A stretch of DNA of 64,000 nucleotides from Gerris lacustris (lineage: Eukaryota > Arthropoda > Insecta > Hemiptera > Gerridae): assembly GCA_951217055.1 (NCBI GenBank), contig OX578277.1, positions 113,650,514 through 113,714,513 on the forward strand, in the 5' to 3' direction. The translations under genes were made by a program, and so were the position numbers. The notes beneath the pieces are model-generated. The model searched no databases and was not told where the DNA came from. It saw only the letters and a program-made list of their open reading frames with translations. Shown here one piece after another: positions 10,276 through 20,022 of the stretch (position 1 is its first letter; each line of letters starts with the position of its first letter).

Positions 10276-11265
10276 TAGCTTACTCTATCTTTTAAATTTT
10301 TAAGAAATCATAAGTTGAATTCATCAAGTAAAATCAAAGCCTTTCACTTATAACTTTCAATAAATTAAAAAAAGAATTATTTCACTACTTGAAAAGTCGA
10401 CTCCTAGTTGCAGACTAACTAAAATTTACCTTTAGTAAACTACGTTATCATATATTGTGTTTATTATAAACACGTATTTTATTTACAGGATTAACTTCAC
10501 TCATCAGGTAAACACAGAAATTAATTTGTACCTAAAAATTGAAAATTGGGAATGGACTAATACGTGCCCATTTTGTGATCAGGAATCAACTAAACTGACC
10601 CGTGACATTAACGATATCAACTCAAATTCAGCCCTCTCAACAGCCCATTTTTAGTAGATTTAGCTCATCCATTAATAAATATATTAGGTCCAATAAGCTC
10701 ACGTGAATTCCATACCATATTCTTTTTGTGTGAACACAAACACTCGAAGCGAATAAAAATGTCATTTATTTAATTAATTTCAACGTTTGTGTACATTGCT
10801 TAAGAGCAAGCCATTCCTGAACACGAGGGTTACTCATCGAGAAATGTGCTCAATATAACAATGAAAGATTTATTATATTTTATTTATTTTCTTTTAGTAA
10901 TCAATAGGGCTCGGATTTGAGCATATTTGCATATTGTTTTCCTGAATAGTACTCATTGAAACCTCTCTGGGACCAACAGAATTATATTTATCGAGCATAT
11001 AAATGCATAAAACTGCTGTTTTCAGAAAAACATATAAATGCACATTCTTGTGGTTTTCGTCTAAATAGTTTCTTTTTATTCAAATTCCCCCCCCCCCCCC
11101 AATTTGGGCCCTGGCCCCCGCGAAAGATCAGGCTGCTTTTGAAATAAAGGACGTTATGCCATGATTGACTTTCATAATAGCCTACATGAGCGTCATTTCT
11201 GAGGTCATCCTAAAGTTGGAATCGCGGGGATGGAGTTGTTTGAAGTGGTCGACTTATTGAAGTGG
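10276..11265. other. Unassigned AT-rich stretch
   Basis: No coding signal that I trust. A C14 run is at 11087-11100. Confidence 0.4.
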
Positions 11266-11269
11266 TTAG

Positions 11270-11310
11270 ACTTGGAGAGGATGCTGCGTGATGCAGCATC
11301 CTCTCCAAGT
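11270..11310. repeat. Perfect 18-bp-arm hairpin
   Basis: ACTTGGAGAGGATGCTGC, a 5-nt loop, then its exact complement. Just upstream GAAGTGG(T)..GACTT occurs twice. No poly-T or other sign of a terminator; likely a small foldback. Confidence 0.75.
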
Positions 11311-11786
11311 ACTCTGCACAAAATGCAGCATCAGTAAAGTATTTACCTCTCGTGTCAATTGACGTCGAAAGATTTTATTGGCCGATTTAAGAAAATCACT
11401 TAAAAATGAAAATAGACCAATACCAATCTACTTCATTGACTCGCCTAATACTGGAAATTTCGTAAATAAACTTTTGAACTGTAACTTGTACATAAAACTT
11501 TCTCATACATATACTTGAAACGTGGATGTAGCAGTGTATCATACATACAATTTGAAAATAATGCTCGTATATAAAGATAAGTTGTGGATATTTTCGTTTC
11601 ACTGTCCTCTCTATAGTTTTAAACGGTGTTTTTCGAACATGTTTTGCATATTTAACAGCATTTAATGGGTTTTTCGAGAATAAAACATATGGTTAACCCT
11701 TTAACTTGGTGAGCCCTAGTTATCAACTTTATTAGCATGGAAAAAAGAAAAGTAATTTTGTTAGTTTATTATGGAGTAACAATAAA
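11311..11786. other. Unassigned; no gene seen
   Basis: AT-rich, without recognised repeats. Confidence 0.4.
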
Positions 11787-12365
11787 AATAGACTGCCAAT
11801 TAGTGTGGTAAATAGCTTCCTCGCATCCTATCATGTACTTTATTATTATTTTAACATTAAAATTATTGTTATATTGTTAATTGTGTAAAAACTATTATTA
11901 GTTTTAGCTATCTTTAACACTTCATAGCGGTGTCGCTGTTGGTTTTACTAAAAAATTGTACTTGAAAAAAATGTTTGTCTCATTGAACAGATGAAGTTAG
12001 ATTTTTTTTACGACCTAAAATTCCAATTTTAAATTTGAAGTTCACGTTTACGCGAGCGTTGCTCGTTAACGCTTGAACGGATAACGTTGTCCAACGAACT
12101 CGTCCTGGGCATTGGTAAAACGAACATGTATACCAAATTTCATCAAAATCAGTCGACATTTAGTCAAGTTATCGTCGCACGTTTTATAATTCGCGGACAC
12201 ACAGACCGACAGACGGATAGACAGACAGACACGAGACCAAAAATGTTCCCTGATGTCTGAAACGGATTTCTGTCTTGGAATTTTTAAAATCGGAGGCATA
12301 AAAGTTTTTCGTTCTCAAAAGTGAACACAATGCTTCCGTTACCTTCGGTAAGCTCGGAAGCAAAA
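11787..12365 (-). repeat. B-family repeat, full length
   Basis: About 580 bp, from AATAGACTGCCAATTAGTG to the terminal hairpin CTTCCG-TTACC-TTC-GGTAA-GCT-CGGAAG followed by CAAAA. The ends are those of family A. The middle (TAGCGGTGTCGCTGTTGG, GCGAGCGTTGCTCG, AACTCGTCCTGGGCATTGG) is that of family E. A GACA/GACG tract lies at about 12203-12230. The reverse strand is open for about 77 codons (12066-12299), but only because a tetranucleotide repeat reads as S/V/C/L. Confidence 0.85.
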
Positions 12366-13060
12366 GAACATGTATTTATTAATTATTAATAATCAGATTA
12401 AAAATATAAACTGTTTAATATCTACTTTGTAGTTGTTAATCGTTTGGTGACACCAAGATTTGTGTAAGCTGTGGGGAATTCTGTTGAAATGAACCAGTAA
12501 ACTTAATGTCTAATAGTGGTTACTTGTGGACATTAAGGATTATCAGTGTGTAAGTAGTCAGAATGTTTGTACAGGGAGACAAGCTTGTATTAAATATATG
12601 AACAAGATATTAAATTCAAGCCAGAGTTGATAAGAACAAGGAAGATTTTGCAACACAGACTCGATATAAGGTTGTATACGCAGTGAGTACGAGAGGATTT
12701 TAGGCTACTAAAAGCTCGTAGACTCTAGGTAGAGGCTGTAGTACTCTGGAGGCCCCTGGCTTGTATTAGAGGCCCCTGGTTTGTAGTAGAGGCCCTTTAC
12801 TTTGTTGACACTGGATTTAGGCGTCTTAGTGAGAGAGGCCCCTGCTGGCTCTTAGAGATGTGCTCTTGAAAACAACGCGTTTATCCTGTGAGTAAACTTT
12901 CCGCTGGGAACCTCTTGGTCGTTTTTTTAGCTCTGTTTATTCTTCTAACTTTGCAAAATAATATGCTCGGTCTCAATTCTTATTCTTAATATAATTAGAT
13001 TTTATAACCGTAATGGTTTTGCAGTGAGAATTAATTCTGTAAGAATATAATTCTAATAAT
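12366..13060. other. No gene; short GAGGCCCCTGG tandem motif
   Basis: Around 12748-12840, TAGAGGCCCCTGGYTTGTA recurs about three times, with a fourth AGAGGCCCCTG further on. Otherwise unassigned. Confidence 0.45.
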
Positions 13061-13064
13061 AAAT

Positions 13065-13244
13065 ATGACTCATATCCTATTGGAATGTCCTAAGTATAAA
13101 TCCGAACGTAACAAATTATTTCAAGAACTCAATATTCAAGAAATTCAATATGAAAATGAAATAATCAAGACAATGCTTTTCTCAAAATTAAAAAATATTA
13201 CACTTACACTGAAATTCATAAAAGAAATAAATTACTCCCCCTAG
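13065..13244 (+). pseudogene. LINE ORF2 C-terminal remnant
   Basis: Fifty-nine codons ending in TAG. They begin MTHILLECPKYKSERNKLF, the H..LEC..Y..ER..L signature that ends many non-LTR retrotransposon polyproteins (after the RT or RNase H region). The 5' part, including all catalytic RT motifs, is missing, as usual for 5'-truncated LINEs. The 3' UTR that follows is consistent with this strand. The clade cannot be fixed from this piece. Confidence 0.65.
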
Positions 13245-13957
13245 CCTAAAATTGTAAAATCTGGAGACCACTCACCAACAGAAATCCCACAAACGAAAAT
13301 AAAAAAAAAAAATAAAAAATAATAGGGAAAACATAGGAAGAACTTAGGAAGGACTCGGGTCCGCCCAACCTAATTGAGGGTTTTCTGTAGTTTCCCTCAA
13401 TTTTCCAGGCAAATGCCAGGTTGGTCCACTTTTAAGTCAGTCCACAGACTGCTTATAATACCCGTTTAAATTCCTGCAAACAACCCCAATACAAATCCAA
13501 TCAGAATCTTCTTTTTTAAAAATAAAATAAAATAAAAATAGACTGCCAATTAGTGTGGCACATAGCTTCCTCGCATCCTATCATGTACTATAACAATTAT
13601 TGTTATATTACTTTAATGTTATATTGTTTATTTTGTAAAAACTATTAATAGTTTTAGCGATCTTTAACACTTCATAGCGGTGTCGCTGTTGGTTTTCCTA
13701 AAAAATTGTATTTGAAAATAATGTTTGTCTCATTGAATAGATGAAGTAAGATTTTTTCCCCGACCTAAAATTCCAATTTTAAATTTAAAGTTCACGTTTA
13801 CGCGAGCGTTGCTCGTGAACGCTTGAACCATTAACGTTGTCCAACGAACTCGTCCTGGGCTTTGGTAAAATGAACATGTCTACCAAATTTCATTAAAATC
13901 GGTCGACATTTACTCAAGTTATCGTCGCACGTTTCATAATTCGCGGACACACAGACC

Positions 13958-13989
<32 letters not shown>

Positions 13990-14290
13990 CGAGACCAAAA
14001 ATGTTCCCTGATGTCTGAAACGGATTTCTGTCTTGGAATTTTTGAAATCGGAGGCATAAAAGTTTTTCTTTCTCAAAAGTGAACACAATGCTTCCGTTAC
14101 CTTCGGTAAGCTCGGAAGCAATATATAATCCAAAATTGTCCATTACACCCTTCCACAAATTTGATTAAAAGTTCCAATCCATTACAAAATATCAAAAATT
14201 AATAAAGGCACAAAATAACCCCTCTCAAAATAACATTATGGCTCCGGTAAACACAAATAATTTTTTGTTACTTATGCCAATAAAGAACTT

Positions 14291-14335
<45 letters not shown>
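13245..14335 (+). repeat. LINE 3' UTR and poly(A) tail, split by a B repeat
   Basis: After the stop come about 290 bp of UTR-like sequence with an A-rich stretch (13520-13536). The B repeat intervenes (13537-14121), and then 14122-14334 ends in AATAAAGAACTTGTTT and a run of about 38 A (14297-14334). The AATAAA signal and poly(A) on the same strand support a retrotransposed 3' end. That both halves belong to one LINE is inference. Confidence 0.5.
13537..14121 (-). repeat. B-family repeat, full length
   Basis: Near-identical in layout to 11787-12365, with a longer perfect tract of about nine CAGA/GACA units (13957-13989). The terminal hairpin ends at 14119. It lies within the probable LINE 3' UTR. 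Confidence 0.85.
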
Positions 14336-14337
<2 letters not shown>

Positions 14338-14399
14338 CTAATATTAGGTTCCACTATTCAATACATCTTTAAGTTCCTTATGGCACGTTACAGCGTCTA

Positions 14400-15165
14400 G
14401 AGCCCGAGAGTGAATCAGAAAAAAACCACCGTCACAAAACCTATACCGTCACGAAATCGACCGATGACAATAACTTGAGTAAATGACGACCAATTTAGTT
14501 AAAATTTAAGAACATATTTTAATTTTACCAAATCCCAGGATGAGTTCGTTGAACAACGTTAACCGCCCAAGGGTTTGCGCTCAACGCTTGCGTAAACGTA
14601 AGCTTCAAAAGTAATATTTAAATTTTAGGACGGGAAAAAATTCTAACTTCATCTATTCTATTAGACAAACAACTTTTTATAAATATTTTTTTTTTTAGTA
14701 AAACCAACACCGACACCGCTATGAAGTGTTAAGGATCGCTAAATTTATTAACGCGGATCTAAAAGTTTAAAGGCACTTCATTAGATTGTTACTCCCCTTA
14801 TAAAAAAGAAAGGGGAGTAACAATCTAAAGAAGGTGTACGGAATATTCTTCTTTACACTTCTACTCCCCTTATAAAAACAGCAGTGTGATATTCCACTGT
14901 CCCAAAGAACATTGGACTAAACATCACTTGGTCTTACTAGTTATTAAGTCAAAGTCATTTATATTTTTAAAACAAAAAGGGGAGTAACAATCTAAAGAAG
15001 TACCCGTTTAATATAGAGAAAACAATGTTTTTACCAATAATTTACGGTCTAACGTAACGATCCTAATAAAACTTCGTACACATCATTTAAAGTACAATTG
15101 AAACAGGGATGTAACATTTCAACCTGATACATGCAGATGTTTTTGTGTGTGAAGTCATATATTTT
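14400..15165 (+). repeat. E-family repeat, split by a small inverted-repeat element
   Basis: CGATGACAATAACTTGAG, AGGATGAGTTCGTTG, CTCAACGCTTGCGTAAACG, ACACCGCTATGAAGTGTT, then after the insertion ATATAGAGAAAACAATG, TCTAACGTAACGATC and ACAATTGAAACAGGGATG. These match 33641-34390 and 46515-47266. The 5' end is diverged. Confidence 0.7.
14771..15005 (+). mobile_element. Small inverted-repeat element (TTAGATTGTTACTCCCC ends)
   Basis: It begins AGGCACTTCATTAGATTG and ends CAATCTAAAGAAGTACCC. Both ends continue into TTACTCCCCTT or its complement. GTTTAA flanks both sides (14765-14770 and 15006-15011), and E copies without it read straight through there, which supports a 6-bp duplication. A second inverted pair inside (14777-14835) repeats its own terminus. 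235 bp, no protein. Confidence 0.7.
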
Positions 15166-15189
15166 AAATTAGTAGTCCGGGGAGTGAAG

Positions 15190-15715
15190 GTTAGGCAACA
15201 GACACGGAACCTTAAATGTTGCCTGATGTCTAAAACGGATATTTCTATCTTGGAATTTTTGAAATTGGAGACCTTAAAACTTTTCGTTCTTCAGAACGAT
15301 CACATATCTTTCGTTATCTTCGGTAAGCTGGGAAGCAAAAAACGGGGAATACAACTAAACAATAATGGCTTGTAAAAGCATAAAAACTATAAAGTACGTG
15401 ATAAGATGCGAGGAATCTATGTGCCACAATAATTGGCAGTCTATATTTTGCTTCCGATGTTACCGAAAGTAATAAAAGCTGGGGGTTCGTTTTTGAAGGA
15501 CGAAACATTTTTATGTCTCTGATTTTAAAAATTCTAAGATAGATCTCTTTTTCAGACGTCAGGGAAAATGTTTGGTCTTATGTCTGTCCGTCGGTCTGCT
15601 TGTCCGTCTTTCGTTCAGTTTTCGCGAAGCAACATATCTTATAAACTATTTGCCCGGTTTTAATGAAATTGCAAGGGTAGGTCATACCCTTCACATATTA
15701 ACACAACCTTAAATT
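15190..15715. repeat. Mosaic of three A-family pieces
   Basis: 15190-15345 is the hairpin end of A in reverse. 15346-15446 is the opposite end in forward orientation (ATGGCTTGTAAAAGC to AATTGGCAGTCTATATT). 15447-15715 is a fresh A start in forward orientation (GCTTCCGATGTTACCG on). So the ends of two copies abut. Confidence 0.7.
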
Positions 15716-15727
15716 CTTTCTCACCGA

Positions 15728-16073
15728 TGAATATTTTCGTGCGATTGGATCCTCTTTTTTATCCATCTACTCTGAATGTGCTGGAGCACCTCAGTGCAGT
15801 ATCCTAGGACATTTCCTATATTGCTTCTACACAAAGACACCCCTCAACACACCTCTTCAGTCCTTGCAACTTTTGTAGATGTTAAGGCAATCCTATGTGT
15901 CCACCAAGACCCTCATATTACATCTAATAAGACCCAAAACCACCGTCTACTTGAATCTTGGTTATGAAAATGGATTATCCGGATAAACGAAGAGAAACGT
16001 GTACATGTCACTTTTTCTTTTCGTCATAGCACCTGTCCTCCACTCATTCTTTCTAAGTTATTATCTTCAAATT
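15728..16073 (+). pseudogene. Jockey-clade LINE reverse transcriptase fragment
   Basis: In one frame, YFRAIGSSFLSIYSECAGAP then QCSILGHFLY matches the RT block R.F.V....S..G.PQGS.LGP (GVPQGS here changed to GAPQCS). After a +1 shift near 15836 comes DTPQHTSSVLATF, then FVDV in place of the catalytic F/YADD, then AILCVHQDPH, HRLLESWL*KWIIRINEEK and VHVTF. That is the thumb-side block W...W.I.IN..K...F typical of Jockey-like RTs. The frameshift, an internal stop and loss of the aspartate pair show a dead copy. It is truncated at both ends; the D repeat follows at 16128. Confidence 0.8.
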
Positions 16074-16127
16074 AGATATTAATTAGCGAATTTTAAATGA
16101 ATATAAAGGATAAAAAACATTTATAAT

Positions 16128-16738
16128 TTTTACTACGTTTTTATTAGCTTGCTTTCTTGTTTATTTGTTTGTTTGTTTGTCCGGTACAAATCTGGCAATC
16201 GATTTCTAACTAACTTCCCAAATAGCTAGACATTTGAAACTTTTAGCATAGCTCAGAACACTATGACAATGCATTATTTTAATACATTTAGCCATCATTT
16301 AGCAGAATTTAATTGGTTTTCAGCAAATTTTGCTGTACGGAATGTTAGTTCGGAAAAAATCCGCAAGTTATTTTATTTGTTTTGACGTATCCCATAGTAT
16401 TTGCAATCTTCATTTTGACGGGTCTCAAATTTATTGAATGACAGCAAAACAGGAAATATCGATTATATTATTTATCGATTATATTATTTCAAATATATCG
16501 ATGGCACGGTTTAGATTTGTTGTTGGGGAGATCCGCTGTACCAAGATTTGTCCTTTTATAGGTTTAAGATCAGCTCTCTAGATGGTTGTCAATTATGTGA
16601 AGTAAATAAATTCGGAACTATTTTTTTTTTCACTAACATTATATATTATAATAACAATTACAATTATATTATCAACATTACATACGATTCAACAGAAAAT
16701 TTAAAAACGTAGTATATAAAAAGTTCTTTTTATCTTGA
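16128..16738 (+). repeat. D-family repeat
   Basis: Same order of landmarks as 4665-5303 with a shorter poly-T. It lies between two fragments of similar Jockey-type LINEs. Confidence 0.75.
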
Positions 16739-16949
16739 AATTTTAATATTATTGTATACAGACCGTAATTATTTTATCAGAAAAAGAACCCATAACTTTG
16801 GGGAATTTCACTTCTAATTAAACGACGTCTTTTAAAATCTTTTGAGTTGTACATCATTGGTTCTTGATTATTATTATTTTTTTGTAGAGAATGAAAGAGC
16901 GACTACTTCATAATACTGAATATTGTTTTAGAAAGTTAGTGTAGGCTCC

Positions 16950-17215
16950 TTCTCTTTCTAGAACCTTGGTTTAGGATATGGAGGATACGACTTAACGAAC
17001 AGAAAAGTTCCATGTCACTTTTACTCTTCTTAGCATCTGTCATCCAGTCACTCTTAACCAAGTTCCTATTCCTCAATCTAACACAGTCCGTTACCTTCGC
17101 CTTCTCCTCGATAGACGACTCATTTGGCTCAACATCACACAAATACTAAACGTACTGACATTACAAGACGATACAAGTTGCTGCTTCGTCTTCTGGGAGA
17201 TTATTGGGAAGCAAG
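16950..17215 (+). pseudogene. Second Jockey-type RT fragment
   Basis: WFRIWRIRLNEQKSS reads W...W.I.LN..K. After a frameshift near 17010, VTFTLLSICHPVTLNQ, then VPIPQSNTVRYLRLLLDRR and LIWLNIT match the RT region C.P..LN...I.....V.YLG..LD..L.W..HI. It overlaps the last 40 residues of the first fragment but continues further, so it is a separate copy and not the other half of the same one. Dead; no start or stop of its own. Confidence 0.7.
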
Positions 17216-17219
17216 TTCA

Positions 17220-17990
17220 TGTATTTGTAACCCTGTTAAAGATTGATGCTTTTATCCCTCATGTTTTTTGTGATGGATAATGGGAAATCTATATTTAAAT
17301 TATATATTTATAAATTAATTAATTATACAATTACAATTTACAATTAATTATTAAATTCTATATTTAAATAAGAATATTATACTTTATTTTCACTTGAATG
17401 TATAAGCTTTGCTTCGCTTGATCAGAGTAATGTTGTAGTTTGTGATATAATGATATTGAAGGTGTATTTTGAACTACAGTGAAGATTTAGAGTGGTTTAA
17501 TGAGTGCTAACCCGAGGTGAGTTCGCTTACTAATAAGCCCGAGATAAGATTTAGCGGGGTAATAAGTTATCGAAGCGGAAGAGTATACACGCGGTGGATT
17601 TTCCATCGTAGTGCAGGAACCCAGCGTCAAACCTTCTACTCGACCAAGTTCACATGCCCTTAATTAATTACCTGTCACGATCCCCCCTCCCTTGTTTTCA
17701 CCTCCAACTCTCTCCGGCTAAGCCGCCACTTGAAACCATCTAGCTGGGATTTAAAGCTTTGAAAACCGAATTTTCTCGCGATTTCCTCTCTTGCTGTATA
17801 GAACGAGGAATGATGTAAAATAATTCATTTTGTATTTAGTAAATAGAACGGAACAATTAAGTCATAAGTATGCTATTCCAATACGGAACAACATAGGCGT
17901 CAATATAGTTAAGGGTATACACATGTCACATGTCAAATATAGTTAAGGGTAACCTTCGTGCGTCGTTTCGTTTGGTGTCTATATTTTCGA
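17220..17990. other. Unassigned, moderately GC-rich in part
   Basis: 17490-17780 is richer in G/C than its surroundings but has no convincing frame. CAAATATAGTTAAGGGTA-like sequence repeats near 17904 and 17935. Confidence 0.35.
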
Positions 17991-17991
17991 T

Positions 17992-18776
17992 TTGTATTCA
18001 AGCGAGTATTCTATTCTTAAAATATTTCGGATTAATTTGAACGCCTAGGTTAAAACCTAATACAATGAAAAAAAGAAATATGTGCGGTGTCGTGGGACAA
18101 CGAAGTTCCTTGCGCTTTTCATTAAATATAAATGATAAAATCACACTGCTAAGTATACGATGCTAACTACTTATACATGGCGGAGTTAGAAAACAGACAA
18201 CATTTAATGTAACTAAATATTTTTACTTAGCGGAGTTAAGGCAAAATTAAACGAATAGTATATTATGTTACAAGGCAATGTAACTAACAATTTTATCTAC
18301 GATTGATACGAAATATAAACATTATATCTCTGTTTAGATGCGTATAAAGTGATTATTTACGTACTTGTATTCATTGCGCATGCGCGTCTCATAGTTCTGA
18401 AGAATTCCTCTTCTTTACCATGCTAGCGTGGTAAAGAAGAGGAATTCTTCAGCTTTACGCACGATTAGCGAGTTTGTTTACATTTAACAAAACTAATTTG
18501 CTATTCTTTTATTAAAGTTTGTTGAGTTGTTTGTTGTTGTTTTATGAAGTTTGTTTAGTAAAGTTGTTTATATCGAGTTTTTAGTGAAAAACATTAAGTG
18601 AATCAAGTGACTTTGACGAAAATGTAGAGAATAATACTCCTCCAGAAATAAATAATTCGGCAAAAAATACAACTCAAGAATTAATGCCATCTTTTTCAAA
18701 AGAGAGATACGAACTTACATACAGCAAGTTTATTATTTTCTGTATTTATTATTTAAATCTAACAATCGTAGATAAA
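17992..18776 (+). repeat. G-family repeat, left part (interrupted)
   Basis: Matches 25209-25895 block by block: GTATTCTATTCTTA, TTTGAACGCCTA, GTGCGGTGYCG, TACGAAATATAAAC, the perfect hairpin at 18397-18452, AGCGAGTTTGTTTACATT, GAATCAAGTGRCTTTGACG. It breaks off at GATAAAGTACGG, where the Polinton-like element begins, and resumes at 24226. Confidence 0.8.
18397..18452. repeat. 56-nt perfect-stem hairpin in G repeat
   Basis: CTGAAGAATTCCTCTTC starts a 24-bp arm around TGCTAGCG, and the second arm is an exact complement. The same stem is at 25569-25624, with changes only next to the centre. Confidence 0.85.
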
Positions 18777-18782
18777 GTACGG

Positions 18783-19116
18783 AGTAGAGATAAAAGGGGG
18801 CACCTGTCCCAATCGCTAATGTGCACCTCAACTAAGGTCAATGACCGAAGCCCCTCTTGACCATCTACAACCCCATATCGCCTCTGCTCTCTGCATCCTC
18901 AAGGTCACTGACCGGACTACTTTTCGTTCACGTATAGGTCCATGCTTTTGTTCTCTCCCCCCCCCCCCCCCCCCCACACAGATATTATTCCCAGAGTCTG
19001 TCAAGGTCACTTCTCGTGCATGTATTTGATTACGAGCTTGAGCTTGGTGGCGATAACGTTCTCCTGATTGGACTTTGGAAAAATGGAGGGCGGGCTCTAA
19101 TTAATCATGATAGGTC
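18783..19116 (+). repeat. Left terminal inverted repeat of Polinton-like element
   Basis: 334 bp with a C19 run (18957-18975). Near-perfect inverse of 23891-24225. The short open frames in it occur as mirror copies in both TIRs and are not genes. Confidence 0.9.
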
Positions 19117-19710
19117 TTGTTATAAATATTGTGTTGATCTGGAGCTATGAGCACCCCCATATCGCCTCTGCTCTTTGACCCAGATTATAAATTAGTCCCC
19201 CTCCCCCAGGATCTCTCCCCTAGTTGCTGTAATAAAGCGTAATATCTAGAAAGATAATGTTTAATCTTGTTTCTTTTTTGATAGAGCCCCACACTCGCTC
19301 TATCATGTGATGACCAACCATTTTTTTGTCACCTCCATTGTTTTCCCACCCAATTAGTGAAATATAACTCCACGAATGCAGTTGGGTTTGCGGGACGCTA
19401 TGCCACGCCAGGGACCCTGCATTGGTAAAGTTATTATTTAAAAAAAAAGAAGTATATTGAATATGCGTCAACAAATGTTGTTCGGCTTACGGGACGCTAT
19501 GCCACGCCAGGGACCTATTACATTCGTAGAAACATTTTTTTATTTTATTTTTTTTTACAAATATCAATTTCCATCCATACAAGTTATGCTTGCTTAAATT
19601 AAACACCATATTTTAAAAACTTTTTATAGCAGTACTAAGACAAGTGAAGCAATACAAATTGATAGGAAAAATAATTTTGACTAAAAATATTAAATGTGTT
19701 TATTTATTAA
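19117..19710. other. Polinton-like interior beside left TIR
   Basis: GGGACGCTATGCCACGCCAGGGACC occurs twice in near-identical form (about 19391-19412 and 19490-19513), about 100 bp apart. No gene recognised. Confidence 0.4.
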
Positions 19711-20022
19711 TTAATATAAAATAGTGCATTCATTGTAACCATGTGCTTTTGTTGAAATTCCATCGCTCATGATAATTCTTTTGTCATCGAACGGAGAAAG
19801 AGAAACTTTATTTACTAGGTATGATTGCAAATCATGGTCCTTGGATCTGATTACATTCATTTTGGTAAAAATAGGTTCTTCATACAAACATCTGTTTTTT
19901 GTTTTTAACTTATTCATTTCAATTAAAAACTGTTCCCGGTCAATGTTTTGTAGTTGAGTTTTAACAATTTTTAATTCAAAAACCTGTTCCCGGTTACATA
20001 TACCACACGCACACACACACAT
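19711..20022 (-). pseudogene. Polinton PolB-like C-terminal remnant
   Basis: On the minus strand about 90 codons lead to a stop at 19711. The tail (FTKMNVIRSKDHDLQSYLV, then NKVSLSPFDDKR, then a T.A.G-like ending) fits the end of protein-primed family B DNA polymerases of Polintons, where an R..H...T...K..L...DDKR pattern precedes a short T-A-GH tail. The first codons derive from a CA-repeat, so the true upstream frame is lost. None of the exonuclease or polymerase catalytic motifs are present. Its position next to a TIR, with the C-terminus outward, agrees with Polinton layout. The assignment rests on my recollection of the family and needs a profile search. Confidence 0.5.

Noticed and set aside
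13831..14158. A 100-codon minus-strand frame with CLSVCLSVC repeats, also at 12066-12299 and 38979-39176
   Set aside because: It lies entirely in B repeats, and the cysteine-rich part is the GTCT tetranucleotide read as codons. Copies differ by indels without respect for frame.
18828..19029. Two 60-62-codon frames, repeated exactly at 23979-24180
   Set aside because: They are in the Polinton TIRs and include the poly-C/poly-G run. Duplication is structural, not evidence of coding.
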